64,000 nt of DNA, from the NCBI RefSeq assembly GCF_040932005.1, contig NZ_CP162414.1:1081501-1145500 (forward strand), written 5' to 3'. Under the pieces are notes generated by a model. That model saw nothing but the letters and a program-made list of their open reading frames with translations. It did not search any database and was not told the origin of the DNA. Numbering within the stretch: the first letter of the stretch is position 1; each line of letters starts with the position of its first letter. A program made the translations under genes and the position numbers. This document shows, piece by piece, positions 17,373-26,061 of this stretch. The DNA comes from Aestuariibius sp. HNIBRBA575. GTDB taxonomy: Bacteria; Pseudomonadota; Alphaproteobacteria; Rhodobacterales; Rhodobacteraceae.

Positions 17373-18686
17373 TCAGAAGATCTCCAGATCGCGGTCGACC
17401 ATCACTGTGACGCGGGCTCCTTGATCGACATAGATCACGGGCGAGACGGAGAGATATTCGCCAATCACGCTTTGCGCGCTGTCTTGCAGGTCTTCGCCAA
17501 TGCCCTCGAGAACATCAGAGGTGATCTCATCTTCGGTGTTCTGGGCTGCCACAGCGGGCAAAGCCCCGATCAGAGATATCAGGGCGGCGGACCCAAACCG
17601 CGTGCCAAAACGGCTGTCGACGAAACCGGTCGTGCCAGAGCGCCCCAGCTCATCTCCACCAAAAGCGCTGATTTCAACGGTTTGGTTGCTCGGAAGAATG
17701 ATCCGGTCCCAGGCGATCGTCACGCGTTGCTGCGCGATGTCGAGGCCAGATTGATACCGTCCTATCAGACGCGCGCCGCGCGGGATAAGGATCCGCGAGC
17801 CGTCATAGGCGTGGACATCTTCGGACACCATCGCGCGGACCTGACCGGCGAGCGAGCTGTCGATTGTGGTCTCCAGCACGGCCTGGATCATCGTGCCCTG
17901 AACAACAGTGTTTGACGGGTTCACGATCAACTGGGCTTGCGTCACCTCAGCAGGTTCAGCGCCGTTGCGGACAAAGTCTGTGTCGCCATCAAGCCGCCGC
18001 TGCTGCGCGGCGGGTTCATTGTTGCCGCCTCCGGTGCCGCCAAAGGCGATGATTGGGCTGGCGATACGGGCTTGCAGCTCCTCAAGTTCGGCTTGCCGCC
18101 GCCGCTCGAGCTCCTGAAGGCGCATTTCTTCGGCCGAAGGGCCAGTTGGCGCAGGCGTGCGAGGGGTTTCCAGGCGTGCAAGCTCAAGATCGTTCTGCAG
18201 GCGCTGGATTTGCCGCGCACGTTCTTCCAACTCTTCGCGCAAGGCGGTTTGCGTTGCAGCTGCCTCGCTGCGCAGGGCGTCGATCTCTGCGCCCAAGGTT
18301 TCCAATGCCTCGAGGTCGACAGTTGGGGCTTCAGGTGCAGGTGCGTTGCGCATGGCTTCGAGCTCGCGCCGCATGGCGTCCATTTGCGCACGCAGCTCTT
18401 CTGTTTCGCTGGCCGGTTCCGGCTCAGGCGGTGGCGATGTTTCAATCGGTGCAGGCGTGGGTTCGAGCGTACCAAACCCCGGACCGGCCGCTTGGAATTC
18501 GTCCGGTGAGGCGGTTTCCAAGCTTGCGGGTTCAGAACCGCCAGAGAATAACAGCAATAGGCCGCCAAGGGCCGCGATTGCCCCAATGCTGAGCGCAACG
18601 GTGATTAAAGACGGACGTGCCTTTGGGTTTTGTGGTTTTCCTTCAAGCGCTTCGAGGCGTTTCTTAAGCTCAGTCGTTTCACTCAT
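17373..18686 (-). CDS. virB10: VirB10-type envelope-spanning protein
   Basis: The protein has 437 residues. A single inner-membrane helix lies near 25-46, followed by a proline-rich periplasmic linker, a long charged coiled coil (about 100-200, many E-L-E-x-R repeats) and the conserved C-terminal beta-barrel domain (A-Q-L-I-V-N-P-S-N-T-V-V-Q-G-T-M, then R-G-A-R-L-I-G-R-Y and F-V-D-S-R-F-G). VirB10 bridges both membranes and senses ATP use by VirB11 and VirD4. The start overlaps the end of virB9 by 8 bases. Confidence 0.95.
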   Translation of the reverse strand: MSETTELKKRLEALEGKPQNPKARPSLITVALSIGAIAALGGLLLLFSGGSEPASLETASPDEFQAAGPGFGTLEPTPAPIETSPPPEPEPASETEELRAQMDAMRRELEAMRNAPAPEAPTVDLEALETLGAEIDALRSEAAATQTALREELEERARQIQRLQNDLELARLETPRTPAPTGPSAEEMRLQELERRRQAELEELQARIASPIIAFGGTGGGNNEPAAQQRRLDGDTDFVRNGAEPAEVTQAQLIVNPSNTVVQGTMIQAVLETTIDSSLAGQVRAMVSEDVHAYDGSRILIPRGARLIGRYQSGLDIAQQRVTIAWDRIILPSNQTVEISAFGGDELGRSGTTGFVDSRFGTRFGSAALISLIGALPAVAAQNTEDEITSDVLEGIGEDLQDSAQSVIGEYLSVSPVIYVDQGARVTVMVDRDLEIF

Positions 18687-19374
18687 CGTGGTTTGCCTCG
18701 CTCATCTCTTGCACGCAAATCTCGTCCTCGCCGAGCCTGAGAACCCATCGATCGCTGACACCTGACACGCGGATCACGCCGTCTGGCCGCGCGAGCGCAT
18801 TCACGCTCCGCTCATTGCCCCCAGACCATCGAAAGATCGCGGGAAGCGGTGCGTTCGCGGCAAAACGGAAATAGGTGAATGTGCCGTCATCCCAAATCTC
18901 GCGCGGGGTGATCTCGGATCGTGCGCTGACGCCATAGGCGTGATTTGCTGGCGCGCCTGCAGCCACACGCGATTGCCGAGGGGCCGCCTCGGGATAGGTG
19001 AAGCGAATGACGTAGAAGGTCGGCGAGCTCGCCTCGGTGACGTTAAAGTAATAGCTGCACCGATTGGTGTAGACGGTGATGTTTGTATGCGCGCCGCGCG
19101 AGACTGGCTTGATCGCAAAGGCCTGGCCGCCGGGTACGCCGTCCAGGAGGAACCCTTCAGTGTCGCCCGCAATGATCGAGCGGATGGTCTCACCCTGACC
19201 GAATTCAATGCTGGTCACATGGGTCAGGCTGGTGCGGATGCGGTAGACCTGCCCATCCTGATAGGTGGCCAGCCGGACGCGGGCATCATAGGGGCCTTGG
19301 CGCGGCTGCGTTTCGGCATTGGCGGTGCCAGCAAGAGGTACGAGGAAAGCGAGGATCAGGAACAGGCGGCGCAT
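18679..19374 (-). CDS. virB9: VirB9-type outer-membrane core protein
   Basis: The protein has 231 residues with a Sec signal peptide (about 1-20, ending A-N-A). The mature part shows VirB9 features: P-Y-D-A-R-V-R-L-A-T-Y near the N-terminus, G-E-T-I-R-S-I-I-A-G-D, a T-N-I-T-V-Y-T-N segment, and the C-terminal domain with I-W-D-D-G-T-F-T-Y-F-R-F. VirB9 forms the outer-membrane core with VirB7 and VirB10. The gene lies three bases downstream of virB8 and overlaps virB10. Confidence 0.94.
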   Translation of the reverse strand: MRRLFLILAFLVPLAGTANAETQPRQGPYDARVRLATYQDGQVYRIRTSLTHVTSIEFGQGETIRSIIAGDTEGFLLDGVPGGQAFAIKPVSRGAHTNITVYTNRCSYYFNVTEASSPTFYVIRFTYPEAAPRQSRVAAGAPANHAYGVSARSEITPREIWDDGTFTYFRFAANAPLPAIFRWSGGNERSVNALARPDGVIRVSGVSDRWVLRLGEDEICVQEMSEANHDE

Positions 19375-19377
19375 TTG

Positions 19378-20028
19378 TTACTCCAAACGATCTGAACGGA
19401 TCGCGTATTCGGTGACGGTGAAGCCGAAAGGGTTCTGCCAGACATCGTCGATCGACCGACTATTCTCGGGCCGAAACTCAAACATCAGGGTTGCGGTGAA
19501 GAACCCGTTTTGACTGCCGCGCGGCGAATTGAGCCGTTTGCGAAGGCGCACCTGGGCACGGTTGGCGCTGATATGGGTGATAGACAGAACCTCGACTTCA
19601 AGGCGCGCATCTGTGCCATAGCTGTCCGGCGGATAGGCCTCATGGCCGCTGGTCCAAAGCGCGCGCAGTCCTGCGGCGGCCGCCCCGTCCGACTGGTCCA
19701 GGACCCGCCGCACCCGCACGTCATTGTCGAGCTGATTGTAGGTCTCTCGATCAATCACATAGCGGTAGACCTGTGCTTCGATGATAGCGGGGCGTTCCGT
19801 GAGTGAGACCGCTTCAACCATGGCATTGGGGAGGGCCATGCCGGTTTCGCTATCAAAGGGCACGATCATGGGCGGCGGGTCCACGTCGAGCAGGGCAACG
19901 AGGGTGGCGGCGAGGCAACCTGCCATGCCAAACGCCATGCCTGTCAGCCCCAGCTTCTGCCACATGAACTCGCGTCGTCGTGCTCCGTAGACGAGCTCTT
20001 CTTCGATGATTTCTGCCTCGCTGCTCAT
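19378..20028 (-). CDS. virB8: VirB8-type inner-membrane assembly protein
   Basis: The protein has about 216 residues from the ATG at 20028 (M-S-S-E-A-E-I-I-E-E-E-L). It has a short acidic cytoplasmic start, one membrane helix near 28-48 (G-L-T-G-M-A-F-G-M-A-G-C-L-A) and a periplasmic NTF2-like domain with A-Q-V-Y-R-Y-V-I-D-R-E-T-Y. This is the VirB8 layout. The frame can be read upstream to 20100, but that stretch overlaps virB5 and lacks family similarity. VirB8 nucleates the T4SS and contacts VirB9 and VirB10. Confidence 0.93.
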   Translation of the reverse strand: MSSEAEIIEEELVYGARRREFMWQKLGLTGMAFGMAGCLAATLVALLDVDPPPMIVPFDSETGMALPNAMVEAVSLTERPAIIEAQVYRYVIDRETYNQLDNDVRVRRVLDQSDGAAAAGLRALWTSGHEAYPPDSYGTDARLEVEVLSITHISANRAQVRLRKRLNSPRGSQNGFFTATLMFEFRPENSRSIDDVWQNPFGFTVTEYAIRSDRLE

Positions 20029-20032
20029 GGGG

Positions 20033-20812
20033 TCAGTCCGCACGCAGGTCTGGCAGGGTAAAGTCCATGTAGCGGCGCTCTTCAGCCAGTGTCGCGGCAT
20101 CCACCACGCCAGATTGGCCAGCGCCGACCGTCTGGATGGCTTCGAGTTCCCACATGCGCGTCATGGCAATGGCCAGCTCGGCTGTGACGCGGGTGTTGTG
20201 ATCGACGGCTTCCTTGAGCGTTTCCATGTCCGGGATCAGGGAGACCAGCTGCTCGACCCGTTCAAGGGATTGCGCGGCCTCGTCATAACTGTTCTCAGCG
20301 GCTGCTGACATTACGGCCCCAGTGCCCGCCTGACTGGCAATGCGCTCAGCCCCCGGATTGCCGCTGCTGGCCATGTCGGAGAGGGTATCTTGGCCGAACC
20401 CTGCATCCTCCAAGGCTTGCGTCATGCGGCCTTCCATCTGAGGGGCCGCGTTGCCGATCAGGCCGCTGAAATCGCCGCTTTGGATTTGTCGGATGGTGCC
20501 AAGGAGGTCGCCGAATTCCTGATCGAGAAGCCCGTCGAGATCGCCGCCCATGGCCATCTCGATGATGTCCGTCGCACCAGTCAGGGCGGCGTAGGTCTCA
20601 TTGAGGGTGTCGAGTTGCTGCTGGACAAGATCGAGTTGTTCGAGAAGCGTGTCTAGTTGGTCGGTCTGGATCCCGTAATCCTCCAGCATCTGCTGCAGCT
20701 GGCGAATTTCCTGCGCGATATTGCGCGTGTCGACGGTGGGAACGCCTTGGGCGGAAAGGGGTGAAGCAACCAGCAACGCGCAAGTGGCAACGGTAGAAAG
20801 AAAGCGGATCAT
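20033..20812 (-). CDS. virB5: VirB5/TrbJ-like pilus-associated protein
   Basis: The protein has 259 residues with a cleavable signal peptide (about 1-21, A-S-P-L-S-A-Q). The mature part is almost entirely helical and rich in Q and L, with a long coiled coil near 30-75 (Q-L-Q-Q-M-L-E-D-Y-G and L-D-L-V-Q-Q-Q-L-D-T-L), then a compact region and a C-terminal helix. This suits VirB5/TrbJ proteins, the minor pilus components involved in recipient contact. It overlaps the preceding transglycosylase gene by 4 bases (ATGA). Confidence 0.85.
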   Translation of the reverse strand: MIRFLSTVATCALLVASPLSAQGVPTVDTRNIAQEIRQLQQMLEDYGIQTDQLDTLLEQLDLVQQQLDTLNETYAALTGATDIIEMAMGGDLDGLLDQEFGDLLGTIRQIQSGDFSGLIGNAAPQMEGRMTQALEDAGFGQDTLSDMASSGNPGAERIASQAGTGAVMSAAAENSYDEAAQSLERVEQLVSLIPDMETLKEAVDHNTRVTAELAIAMTRMWELEAIQTVGAGQSGVVDAATLAEERRYMDFTLPDLRAD

Positions 20813-21957
20813 CGGTGTGCCTCCAGATCGAATTGCATGAAGTCTTGTTCGCGTGCCTGCGCGGCCGCCATAGCCAGCTCGGTCGCGCTGAGCGGGCGGG
20901 TATGGGCGGCCTTGAGGCGCGTGCGGATCGCGATCAGACGGGCGAGTTCGGCTCGCGCGTAGGTGTTGAGCGACATGGCCGCGTGAATGTCATCTGTCTC
21001 GCCAATGCGGGTGATGATGTCCTGCACCCGAAGCGCGGCCGCTTGAACTGAGACCAATGAGTAGTCGCCATATACCCCCGCGCCGAAGGAGGTCAGGCTC
21101 ATGGTGGAGTTGGCAAGCAGAACGGGATCGATGGTGCCGAGCGCATCGACGCCGCCAACGCGGGCAAGGTAGAGATTGTAGCGCTCGGGGATCACCTGCA
21201 CGTAGTGCTGGGTCTCAGCAAAGGGCGGCACACCAGCATAACGTTGCACATTGTCGGGACCGGCATTGTAGGCGGCTAGACCGTGAATGATGTTGCCGTC
21301 AAACATGGCCAGCATCTGTGCTAGGTAGCGCGCGCCGCCCGCGACTTGGATGTAGGGGTTTTCGTAATAGGCTGGATAGATCCCGAGATCCTGCGCTGTG
21401 CCGGGCATAATCTGGGTCAGGCCAAAAGCGCCGACAGGGGAGCGCGCGCCGACGGTGAAGCGGCTTTCCTGCCAGATCAGCGCCTGCAACAGGCAGCGCC
21501 ATTGCTTAGGCGACAGACCCGCAGCGTGCACGCCGGACATATGGTGCGTTTCTTGAGCGGCGCGAATGATCAGCTGTTCGATCGAGCCAGACGCATCGCC
21601 GAACATCTGGGCAGTGCCGGGGTTTGGATCGACCGGACCGTAGAGCGTGTTTGCGGCGCTTTCAGGTGATGAACCAGCTTCCAAACTCGCGATCAGTTCG
21701 CCGGAATTCCCGCTGACCAACGTCGTGGCATCAAGGATGTCTTCCAGCGCCTGAAGTTGTTCTTGCTCGAGCTCTTCAAGCTCTTCCTCTTTGGTCAACC
21801 GATCCCGCTGAAGCGCCAAATCTTGTTCGCCCTGCTGCAGCACACGCTCGCGCTGCAAGAACATGCCCGCATCAAACGTGGGCACGCCTTGGGCCGAGGC
21901 AATTGGCGCGGCCAGCGACAACAAGCCTGCTAGGATATGCGGGCGAAAACTATTCAC
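20809..21957 (-). CDS. Secreted lytic transglycosylase with coiled-coil N-terminus (second VirB1-like)
   Basis: The protein has 382 residues with a signal peptide ending I-A-S-A-Q. Residues 24-75 form a charged coiled coil (E-E-L-E-E-L-E-Q-E-Q-L) that opens with Q-G-V-P-T-F-D, very like the start of the adjacent VirB5 (Q-G-V-P-T-V-D). The lysozyme-like domain follows: W-Q-E-S-R-F near residue 167 (catalytic E), G-A-F-G-L-T-Q-I-M-P-G-T-A and A-A-Y-N-A-G-P-D-N-V. It should cut peptidoglycan to let the T4SS through. A second transglycosylase lies at the head of the same operon, which is unusual. Confidence 0.88.
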   Translation of the reverse strand: MNSFRPHILAGLLSLAAPIASAQGVPTFDAGMFLQRERVLQQGEQDLALQRDRLTKEEELEELEQEQLQALEDILDATTLVSGNSGELIASLEAGSSPESAANTLYGPVDPNPGTAQMFGDASGSIEQLIIRAAQETHHMSGVHAAGLSPKQWRCLLQALIWQESRFTVGARSPVGAFGLTQIMPGTAQDLGIYPAYYENPYIQVAGGARYLAQMLAMFDGNIIHGLAAYNAGPDNVQRYAGVPPFAETQHYVQVIPERYNLYLARVGGVDALGTIDPVLLANSTMSLTSFGAGVYGDYSLVSVQAAALRVQDIITRIGETDDIHAAMSLNTYARAELARLIAIRTRLKAAHTRPLSATELAMAAAQAREQDFMQFDLEAHR

Positions 21958-22108
21958 TCAGTCCACCAATCGGCCCGAGCGGCTCGAAATTGCAATTGCT
22001 GCGGCTCACCTCGGCAAAGGAGTTGAAGCATTCAGCTTCAGACGGTCGGTATTCCGCGCAGGCTGTCAGGGTCAAAAGGGTGAGGGTCAAGGCGAACAAT
22101 CTACGCAT
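21950..22108 (-). CDS. virB7: Small lipoprotein, VirB7-like
   Basis: The protein has 52 residues from the ATG at 22108. It has a short basic start (M-R-R), a leucine-threonine-rich hydrophobic stretch and a clear lipobox L-T-L-T-A-C, so the mature protein starts at a lipidated cysteine near residue 16. Small size, lipobox and position between virB4 and the other core genes fit VirB7, which pairs with VirB9 in the outer membrane. It overlaps virB4 upstream and the transglycosylase downstream by 8 bases each. The sequence itself is too short for firm homology. Confidence 0.75.
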   Translation of the reverse strand: MRRLFALTLTLLTLTACAEYRPSEAECFNSFAEVSRSNCNFEPLGPIGGLSE

Positions 22109-24467
22109 CAATCTGTCTCCAAAATTCGGGGTTCTGGCGATAATCCGCGCCGACCAGCGCTTCGCCTTTCTCCATGCCGCCAAGGATCGTGAGGTAAGTG
22201 CCAAGGGCGCTCAGATCAGCGTCGATTACCACCGAGCCTTGATCATCACGCACCAGTGCCAGACGGGAGCTGCTGCCTGTGCCGAGCAATACGCTCAGCT
22301 CTTTGTCAGTGAGCCCCAGCATGGTGTAGTCGCTGGCCGAGGCGCGGATGTTGGGAAGCAAAAGCTGCGTCGGTACGGCCTCGACAATCGTCTTGCCGAT
22401 GCGGGTTTTCTCAAGTTGGCTTGCGTATTGGGTCATCATAACGACGACCGCGTTCTGTTTGCGCGCGGTCACGAGCCAGTTGCTCAGCCGATCTGCAAAA
22501 TACGGGTTATCCAGAGCCTTCCAGGCCTCATCGATGATGATCAGCGTCGGCTTGCGATCCTCGATCACGCGCTCCACCCGCCGAAACAGATAGGACAGGA
22601 CCGCCATGCGTTCCTTCTCACTTTCGCTGTCGAGAATACCGGTCAGGTCGAACCCGACGACATCACCATCGAGCGAGAATGTATCCTCGGCGCTCTGTCC
22701 GAAGATCCAGCCATAACGGCCGTCTGCGGTCCATTCCTGGATCCGCTCAAACAGATCACCTTCATCAGCCCCCGCCACAAAGAGCGAGGCCAGATCCCGC
22801 CAATTGCGAAGAGCGGCATCGCTTGCCCCTGCGTTCTGTCGCACGACTTCTTGGATGCGGTTGATTTGAACCGGGCTCAGGGGGTTGTCGGCGCGATGAA
22901 GCAGCGTGGCCAGCCAATCAGACAGCCAGGCTTGGCCGCGCCCATCGATTTCAGTGCGCAGCGGGTTGAGGCCGGTTGCTTCACCGGCCTTGATGGCGCT
23001 GTAACGCCCGCCATTGGCGCGCACGGCCATTTCCATGCCCGCGCGATAGTCGAAGACAAACACGCGCGCGTCGCAGCGACGGGCTTGGGTCATAAGGAAG
23101 GCTGACAACACCGATTTGCCGGAGCCAGGGCGGCCCAGGATCAATGTATGTCCACCTGTTGGTTCTTTGTCCGGCTGACCCGTCTCATGGTAGTTGAACA
23201 GAAAGCCCGAACGTTCAGGCGTCGGGAAGAGAGTAATCGGCTTGCCCCAAGGCACTTTGTGTCCAGGTTTGCCCAGTTGACCCCGATGCAGCGCCGCAAG
23301 GTCAGCGAAGTTTGTATTCGTGATGGCAGCCTTTCGGCTGCGCATCTGCCCGTTGCCAGGATGCTGCGCAAAATAGTGGGTTCGGGCGGCAAAGCTCTCG
23401 TTCACCAGATTGACCCCTTCACCGGCCGCGATATTGCGTACTTCGGCGGCTATCGCTTCCAACTTTTCCTCTGTCTCGGCGAAAACCGTGACGGTCATGT
23501 GATGATCGCCGAAGCTGAGCCGTTTGGATTCCAGATCGTCGAGTGCGTCGACCAGTTCTTCGGCGAGTGAAATCGCGCCATCATCGCTGGCCTTCATCAG
23601 GCGCTGTTGACGCTTAATCCGGCTGGCCATGATATTGCTGTTGATCGGCGTGAAGGAATGCGTGACCACCATGTCGACGGGCAGGTTCAGCTCATCGAAC
23701 ATGGTGCAGTTGGTTTTGGCCGGGTAGGTCTTGATCGCAAAGCTCGTACCAAACCGCTTGCCTGGCGTCCCATTGTCCAGCGTGAAGTCTCGCCCGTGAA
23801 ACGTGACGCGGGTGTTGGACACATCTTCGGCAATGATGCCAAAGCGGGATTTTGCGAAGAGCGGCCGTTCCTGGCCGATGTTGAGCGCACCCAGGAAGCC
23901 CAGTAACTCGCCACTTTCAGCGCCGAGCAGACGCGGGCTCATCTCAGAAAAGGATGATCGCAGAAACCCGACGACCTCCTCGAGCTTGCGCAGCTGCTTG
24001 GCCGTCTGATCTTTCAGTTGAGCGATTGAGTCTGAGCGCTTCAGGCGCAGTCGCGTGCCGAGGGGTGGACGTTTCAGCACTGTCAGCGTGAGCGTTTTGT
24101 CCCGCAGGCCCGCCCGCGCCATGGCCGCTTGCCAACGGGTATCGAGCGTTTGCGCAAAGCCCTCACTTGGCACCGGTGGCAAGACGGTCTCGATCGCTTT
24201 TGAGACCTTGTGCACGTAGAAACTGTATTCTGGCCCGATTTGCGCGATGATCGCCGCGAAGAGCGCGCGGATCTTCTCCAAATGCGCGTCATCACTGGTC
24301 ATGCTGTTGACGCCGTCAAGACGGATGCACTGGAACAGTGCATTGCCGCGCGTGCGGATCGTCACTTTATTCACGAGGCTGACATAGGGCAGCATGCTAG
24401 CCATCGGCCGCTCTTTGCGCGCCCAGTCTGGCAGCATGGCAAAGTCATCCGAAGGGTCAAGGAGCAT
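22101..24467 (-). CDS. virB4: VirB4-type conjugation ATPase
   Basis: The protein has 788 residues, the usual length. The N-terminal half matches the CagE/TrbE/VirB4 domain. Walker A L-G-R-P-G-S-G-K-S lies near 444-452, and Walker B P-T-L-I-I-I-D-E-A-W-K-A-L near 640-652, followed by R-K-Q-N-A-V-V-V-M-M-T-Q-Y. VirB4 is the largest energiser of the channel and is required for pilus biogenesis. The gene overlaps virB3 by 11 bases and the VirB7-like gene by 8, so the segment is tightly coupled. Confidence 0.97.
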   Translation of the reverse strand: MLLDPSDDFAMLPDWARKERPMASMLPYVSLVNKVTIRTRGNALFQCIRLDGVNSMTSDDAHLEKIRALFAAIIAQIGPEYSFYVHKVSKAIETVLPPVPSEGFAQTLDTRWQAAMARAGLRDKTLTLTVLKRPPLGTRLRLKRSDSIAQLKDQTAKQLRKLEEVVGFLRSSFSEMSPRLLGAESGELLGFLGALNIGQERPLFAKSRFGIIAEDVSNTRVTFHGRDFTLDNGTPGKRFGTSFAIKTYPAKTNCTMFDELNLPVDMVVTHSFTPINSNIMASRIKRQQRLMKASDDGAISLAEELVDALDDLESKRLSFGDHHMTVTVFAETEEKLEAIAAEVRNIAAGEGVNLVNESFAARTHYFAQHPGNGQMRSRKAAITNTNFADLAALHRGQLGKPGHKVPWGKPITLFPTPERSGFLFNYHETGQPDKEPTGGHTLILGRPGSGKSVLSAFLMTQARRCDARVFVFDYRAGMEMAVRANGGRYSAIKAGEATGLNPLRTEIDGRGQAWLSDWLATLLHRADNPLSPVQINRIQEVVRQNAGASDAALRNWRDLASLFVAGADEGDLFERIQEWTADGRYGWIFGQSAEDTFSLDGDVVGFDLTGILDSESEKERMAVLSYLFRRVERVIEDRKPTLIIIDEAWKALDNPYFADRLSNWLVTARKQNAVVVMMTQYASQLEKTRIGKTIVEAVPTQLLLPNIRASASDYTMLGLTDKELSVLLGTGSSSRLALVRDDQGSVVIDADLSALGTYLTILGGMEKGEALVGADYRQNPEFWRQIDA

Positions 24468-24735
24468 AGCTGTCCCCCGAATGGATCTTGCGGTTTGGGG
24501 TGGGTGGCGTCTCCTGCAGCGCTGTGACCATCACCTCAAGAAAGGCCGGGTCCCAGTCAGCGGCTTTCCAAAGCGCGGGATAGGCCAGAGCGGCGATGAT
24601 GATCACCGGCCAGCTCTGGACCCACAGAAACAGCAATACAAACCCGAAGAGCCAAACCATGGCATACATGATCGGCAAGCCGATGAGCTTTGGCGGCCGG
24701 ATCAGGCCGAGAAAGAGGCGGGTTTGCGTTGCCAT
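24457..24735 (-). CDS. virB3: VirB3-type inner-membrane protein
   Basis: The protein has 92 residues. The start is typical of VirB3 (F-L-G-L-I-R-P-P-K-L-I-G-L-P), followed by a strongly hydrophobic pair of helices near 20-55 (V-W-L-F-G-F-V-L-L-F-L-W-V and I-I-I-A-A-L-A-Y). The C-terminal tail with W-D-P-A-F-L-E-V is polar. VirB3 works with VirB4 in pilus assembly. The gene begins 7 bases after virB2. Confidence 0.9.
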   Translation of the reverse strand: MATQTRLFLGLIRPPKLIGLPIMYAMVWLFGFVLLFLWVQSWPVIIIAALAYPALWKAADWDPAFLEVMVTALQETPPTPNRKIHSGDSYAP

Positions 24736-24742
24736 GTTGATT

Positions 24743-25033
24743 TTACGCGCCCCAGATGGCGGTCACGATCGTCGGTGCAGCTGCGATGCCTGCAATGGCA
24801 ACCAGCACCCAGAGGGCTTGGCGGAAGTCCAGAATGCCAAAGAGCCAGGAGAGGAACACACCGATCAAAGCCAAGGTGCCGATGACAATGCCCAAGGGGC
24901 CGGTGATCGTGTCGACGATGCCTTGCAGAAGGTTCTGCACGGGCGAGAGGTCGATGCTCTGGGCAAAGGCCGGGTTGGCAATCATCAAGCTGGCCAGCGC
25001 CAGCGACAGGATCGTGCGGAATTGTGTGTGCAT
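24743..25033 (-). CDS. virB2: VirB2-type pilin
   Basis: The protein has 96 residues: a signal sequence (about 1-25, P-A-F-A-Q), a short polar loop with L-S-P-V-Q-N-L-L-Q-G-I-V, and two hydrophobic helices (G-I-V-I-G-T-L-A-L-I-G-V-F-L and A-L-W-V-L-V-A-I-A-G-I-A-A-A-P-T). This is the TrbC/VirB2 pilin fold, the main subunit of the conjugative pilus. Its ATG overlaps the stop codon of the upstream transglycosylase gene (ATGA). Confidence 0.92.
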   Translation of the reverse strand: MHTQFRTILSLALASLMIANPAFAQSIDLSPVQNLLQGIVDTITGPLGIVIGTLALIGVFLSWLFGILDFRQALWVLVAIAGIAAAPTIVTAIWGA

Positions 25034-25746
25034 CAGGAGGCTCCAGTCAGTCGGTCACGCACAGCCATGACCCGGCGCACGTGACTTTGGGTTTCTTGGT
25101 AGGGAGGGATGCCGCTATAGCGCGCGACCGCGTCAGGCCCCGCGTTGTAGGCGGCAAGCGCGAGTTCGGGCGTGCCGAACTGTGCCAGCATCATGAGAAG
25201 GTAACGAGCAGAGCCATCCAGGTTGGCCTGCCAGTCATGCGGATCCACGCCAAGCTGAGCGGCCGTCGCAGGCATCAACTGTCCAAGCCCAATCGCGCCT
25301 GCGGAGCTGCGCGCATTCGGGCGATAGGCGCTTTCGATCTCGATATTGGCTTGGAAAAGTGCCTGCCATTCTGAAACAGACAGACCCGCGCGGCGCAATG
25401 CGGGGTGCCCGCCATAGCGATGCGCGGTGCTTTCAAGGGCTGCAAGGATTTCGGGGCGGGGGATCGCGCGGGTTGGTGCAGGAGGGGGAGCTTCAGGTTC
25501 AGGCGCTGCGAATACGATCAGCTCTGGTGGGTTTGCGCCAATCCCGTCGACATAACTTTGCGCAAAACCCGATTGGGGGGCTTTGATTTCCAGCTGACCA
25601 TCGGCCCGCATGGAAAGCACGAAGCCTTCAGAATAGGCGGGGGTAGCAAAGAATGCTGCAAGTACGGCAAGTCGTTTAGCCTTCGTCGTACAGGTTGTGC
25701 GAGGCGATCTTGCCTTCGACCATTGGGATTGAGACGATCGAAACAC
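25033..25746 (-). CDS. virB1: VirB1-like lytic transglycosylase
   Basis: The protein has about 237 residues. The SLT domain is clear: I-E-I-E-S-A-Y-R near residue 138 (catalytic E), S-S-A-G-A-I-G-L-G-Q-L-M-P-A-T-A and A-L-A-A-Y-N-A-G-P-D-A-V. A signal peptide is visible before the domain (K-R-L-A-V-L-A-A-F-F-A-T-P-A-Y-S). No ATG lies just before that signal; the nearest usable start in frame is the GTG at 25746, which overlaps the upstream gene by about 70 bases. The frame itself is open to 25977. The enzyme opens peptidoglycan during T4SS assembly. Confidence 0.85.
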   Translation of the reverse strand: MFRSSQSQWSKARSPRTTCTTKAKRLAVLAAFFATPAYSEGFVLSMRADGQLEIKAPQSGFAQSYVDGIGANPPELIVFAAPEPEAPPPAPTRAIPRPEILAALESTAHRYGGHPALRRAGLSVSEWQALFQANIEIESAYRPNARSSAGAIGLGQLMPATAAQLGVDPHDWQANLDGSARYLLMMLAQFGTPELALAAYNAGPDAVARYSGIPPYQETQSHVRRVMAVRDRLTGAS

Positions 25747-26002
25747 CAAGTCCGGCAAGGAAGCTGGATAGGCCGTTGATTGTCTTGAACTCTCGCGCGG
25801 CCATGTTGTTGCGTGCCGTGACAAGCAGGCGACGTGTCTCACCATCTGGCGACACGCAATGCACGGTCCAAACTCCGGACCACTGAGCACCTGTACGTTT
25901 GGGCGTAACCCGGCACACAACATCCGCCGAATGACCCTCGGCAAGCAGCGTGCGCAGCCCATCTTCACTGACAACATTGGGGGCGTCTTGCATCAAATTC
26001 AT
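25676..26002 (-). CDS. Unrecognised first gene of the T4SS operon
   Basis: The protein has about 108 residues from the ATG at 26002, with AAGG about nine bases upstream; an ATG at 26029 is also in frame. It is soluble and of mixed alpha-beta composition, with V-W-T-V-H-C-V-S-P-D-G-E-T near the middle and no signal peptide or membrane helix. I do not recognise the family. As the first gene behind the probable operator, and overlapping the transglycosylase gene, it may be a regulator or an assembly factor, but this is only position-based. Confidence 0.65.
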   Translation of the reverse strand: MNLMQDAPNVVSEDGLRTLLAEGHSADVVCRVTPKRTGAQWSGVWTVHCVSPDGETRRLLVTARNNMAAREFKTINGLSSFLAGLGVSIVSIPMVEGKIASHNLYDEG

Positions 26003-26061
26003 AGGATCGAGCCTTGCAGAATTGTGCATTGGCCCGGCAGTCCCTCATGGACTACCCAACC

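Noticed and set aside
21903..23105. Long open frame on the plus strand (400 codons)
   Set aside because: It is antisense to virB4 and the neighbouring genes, which have clear motifs. High GC makes long shadow frames likely here.
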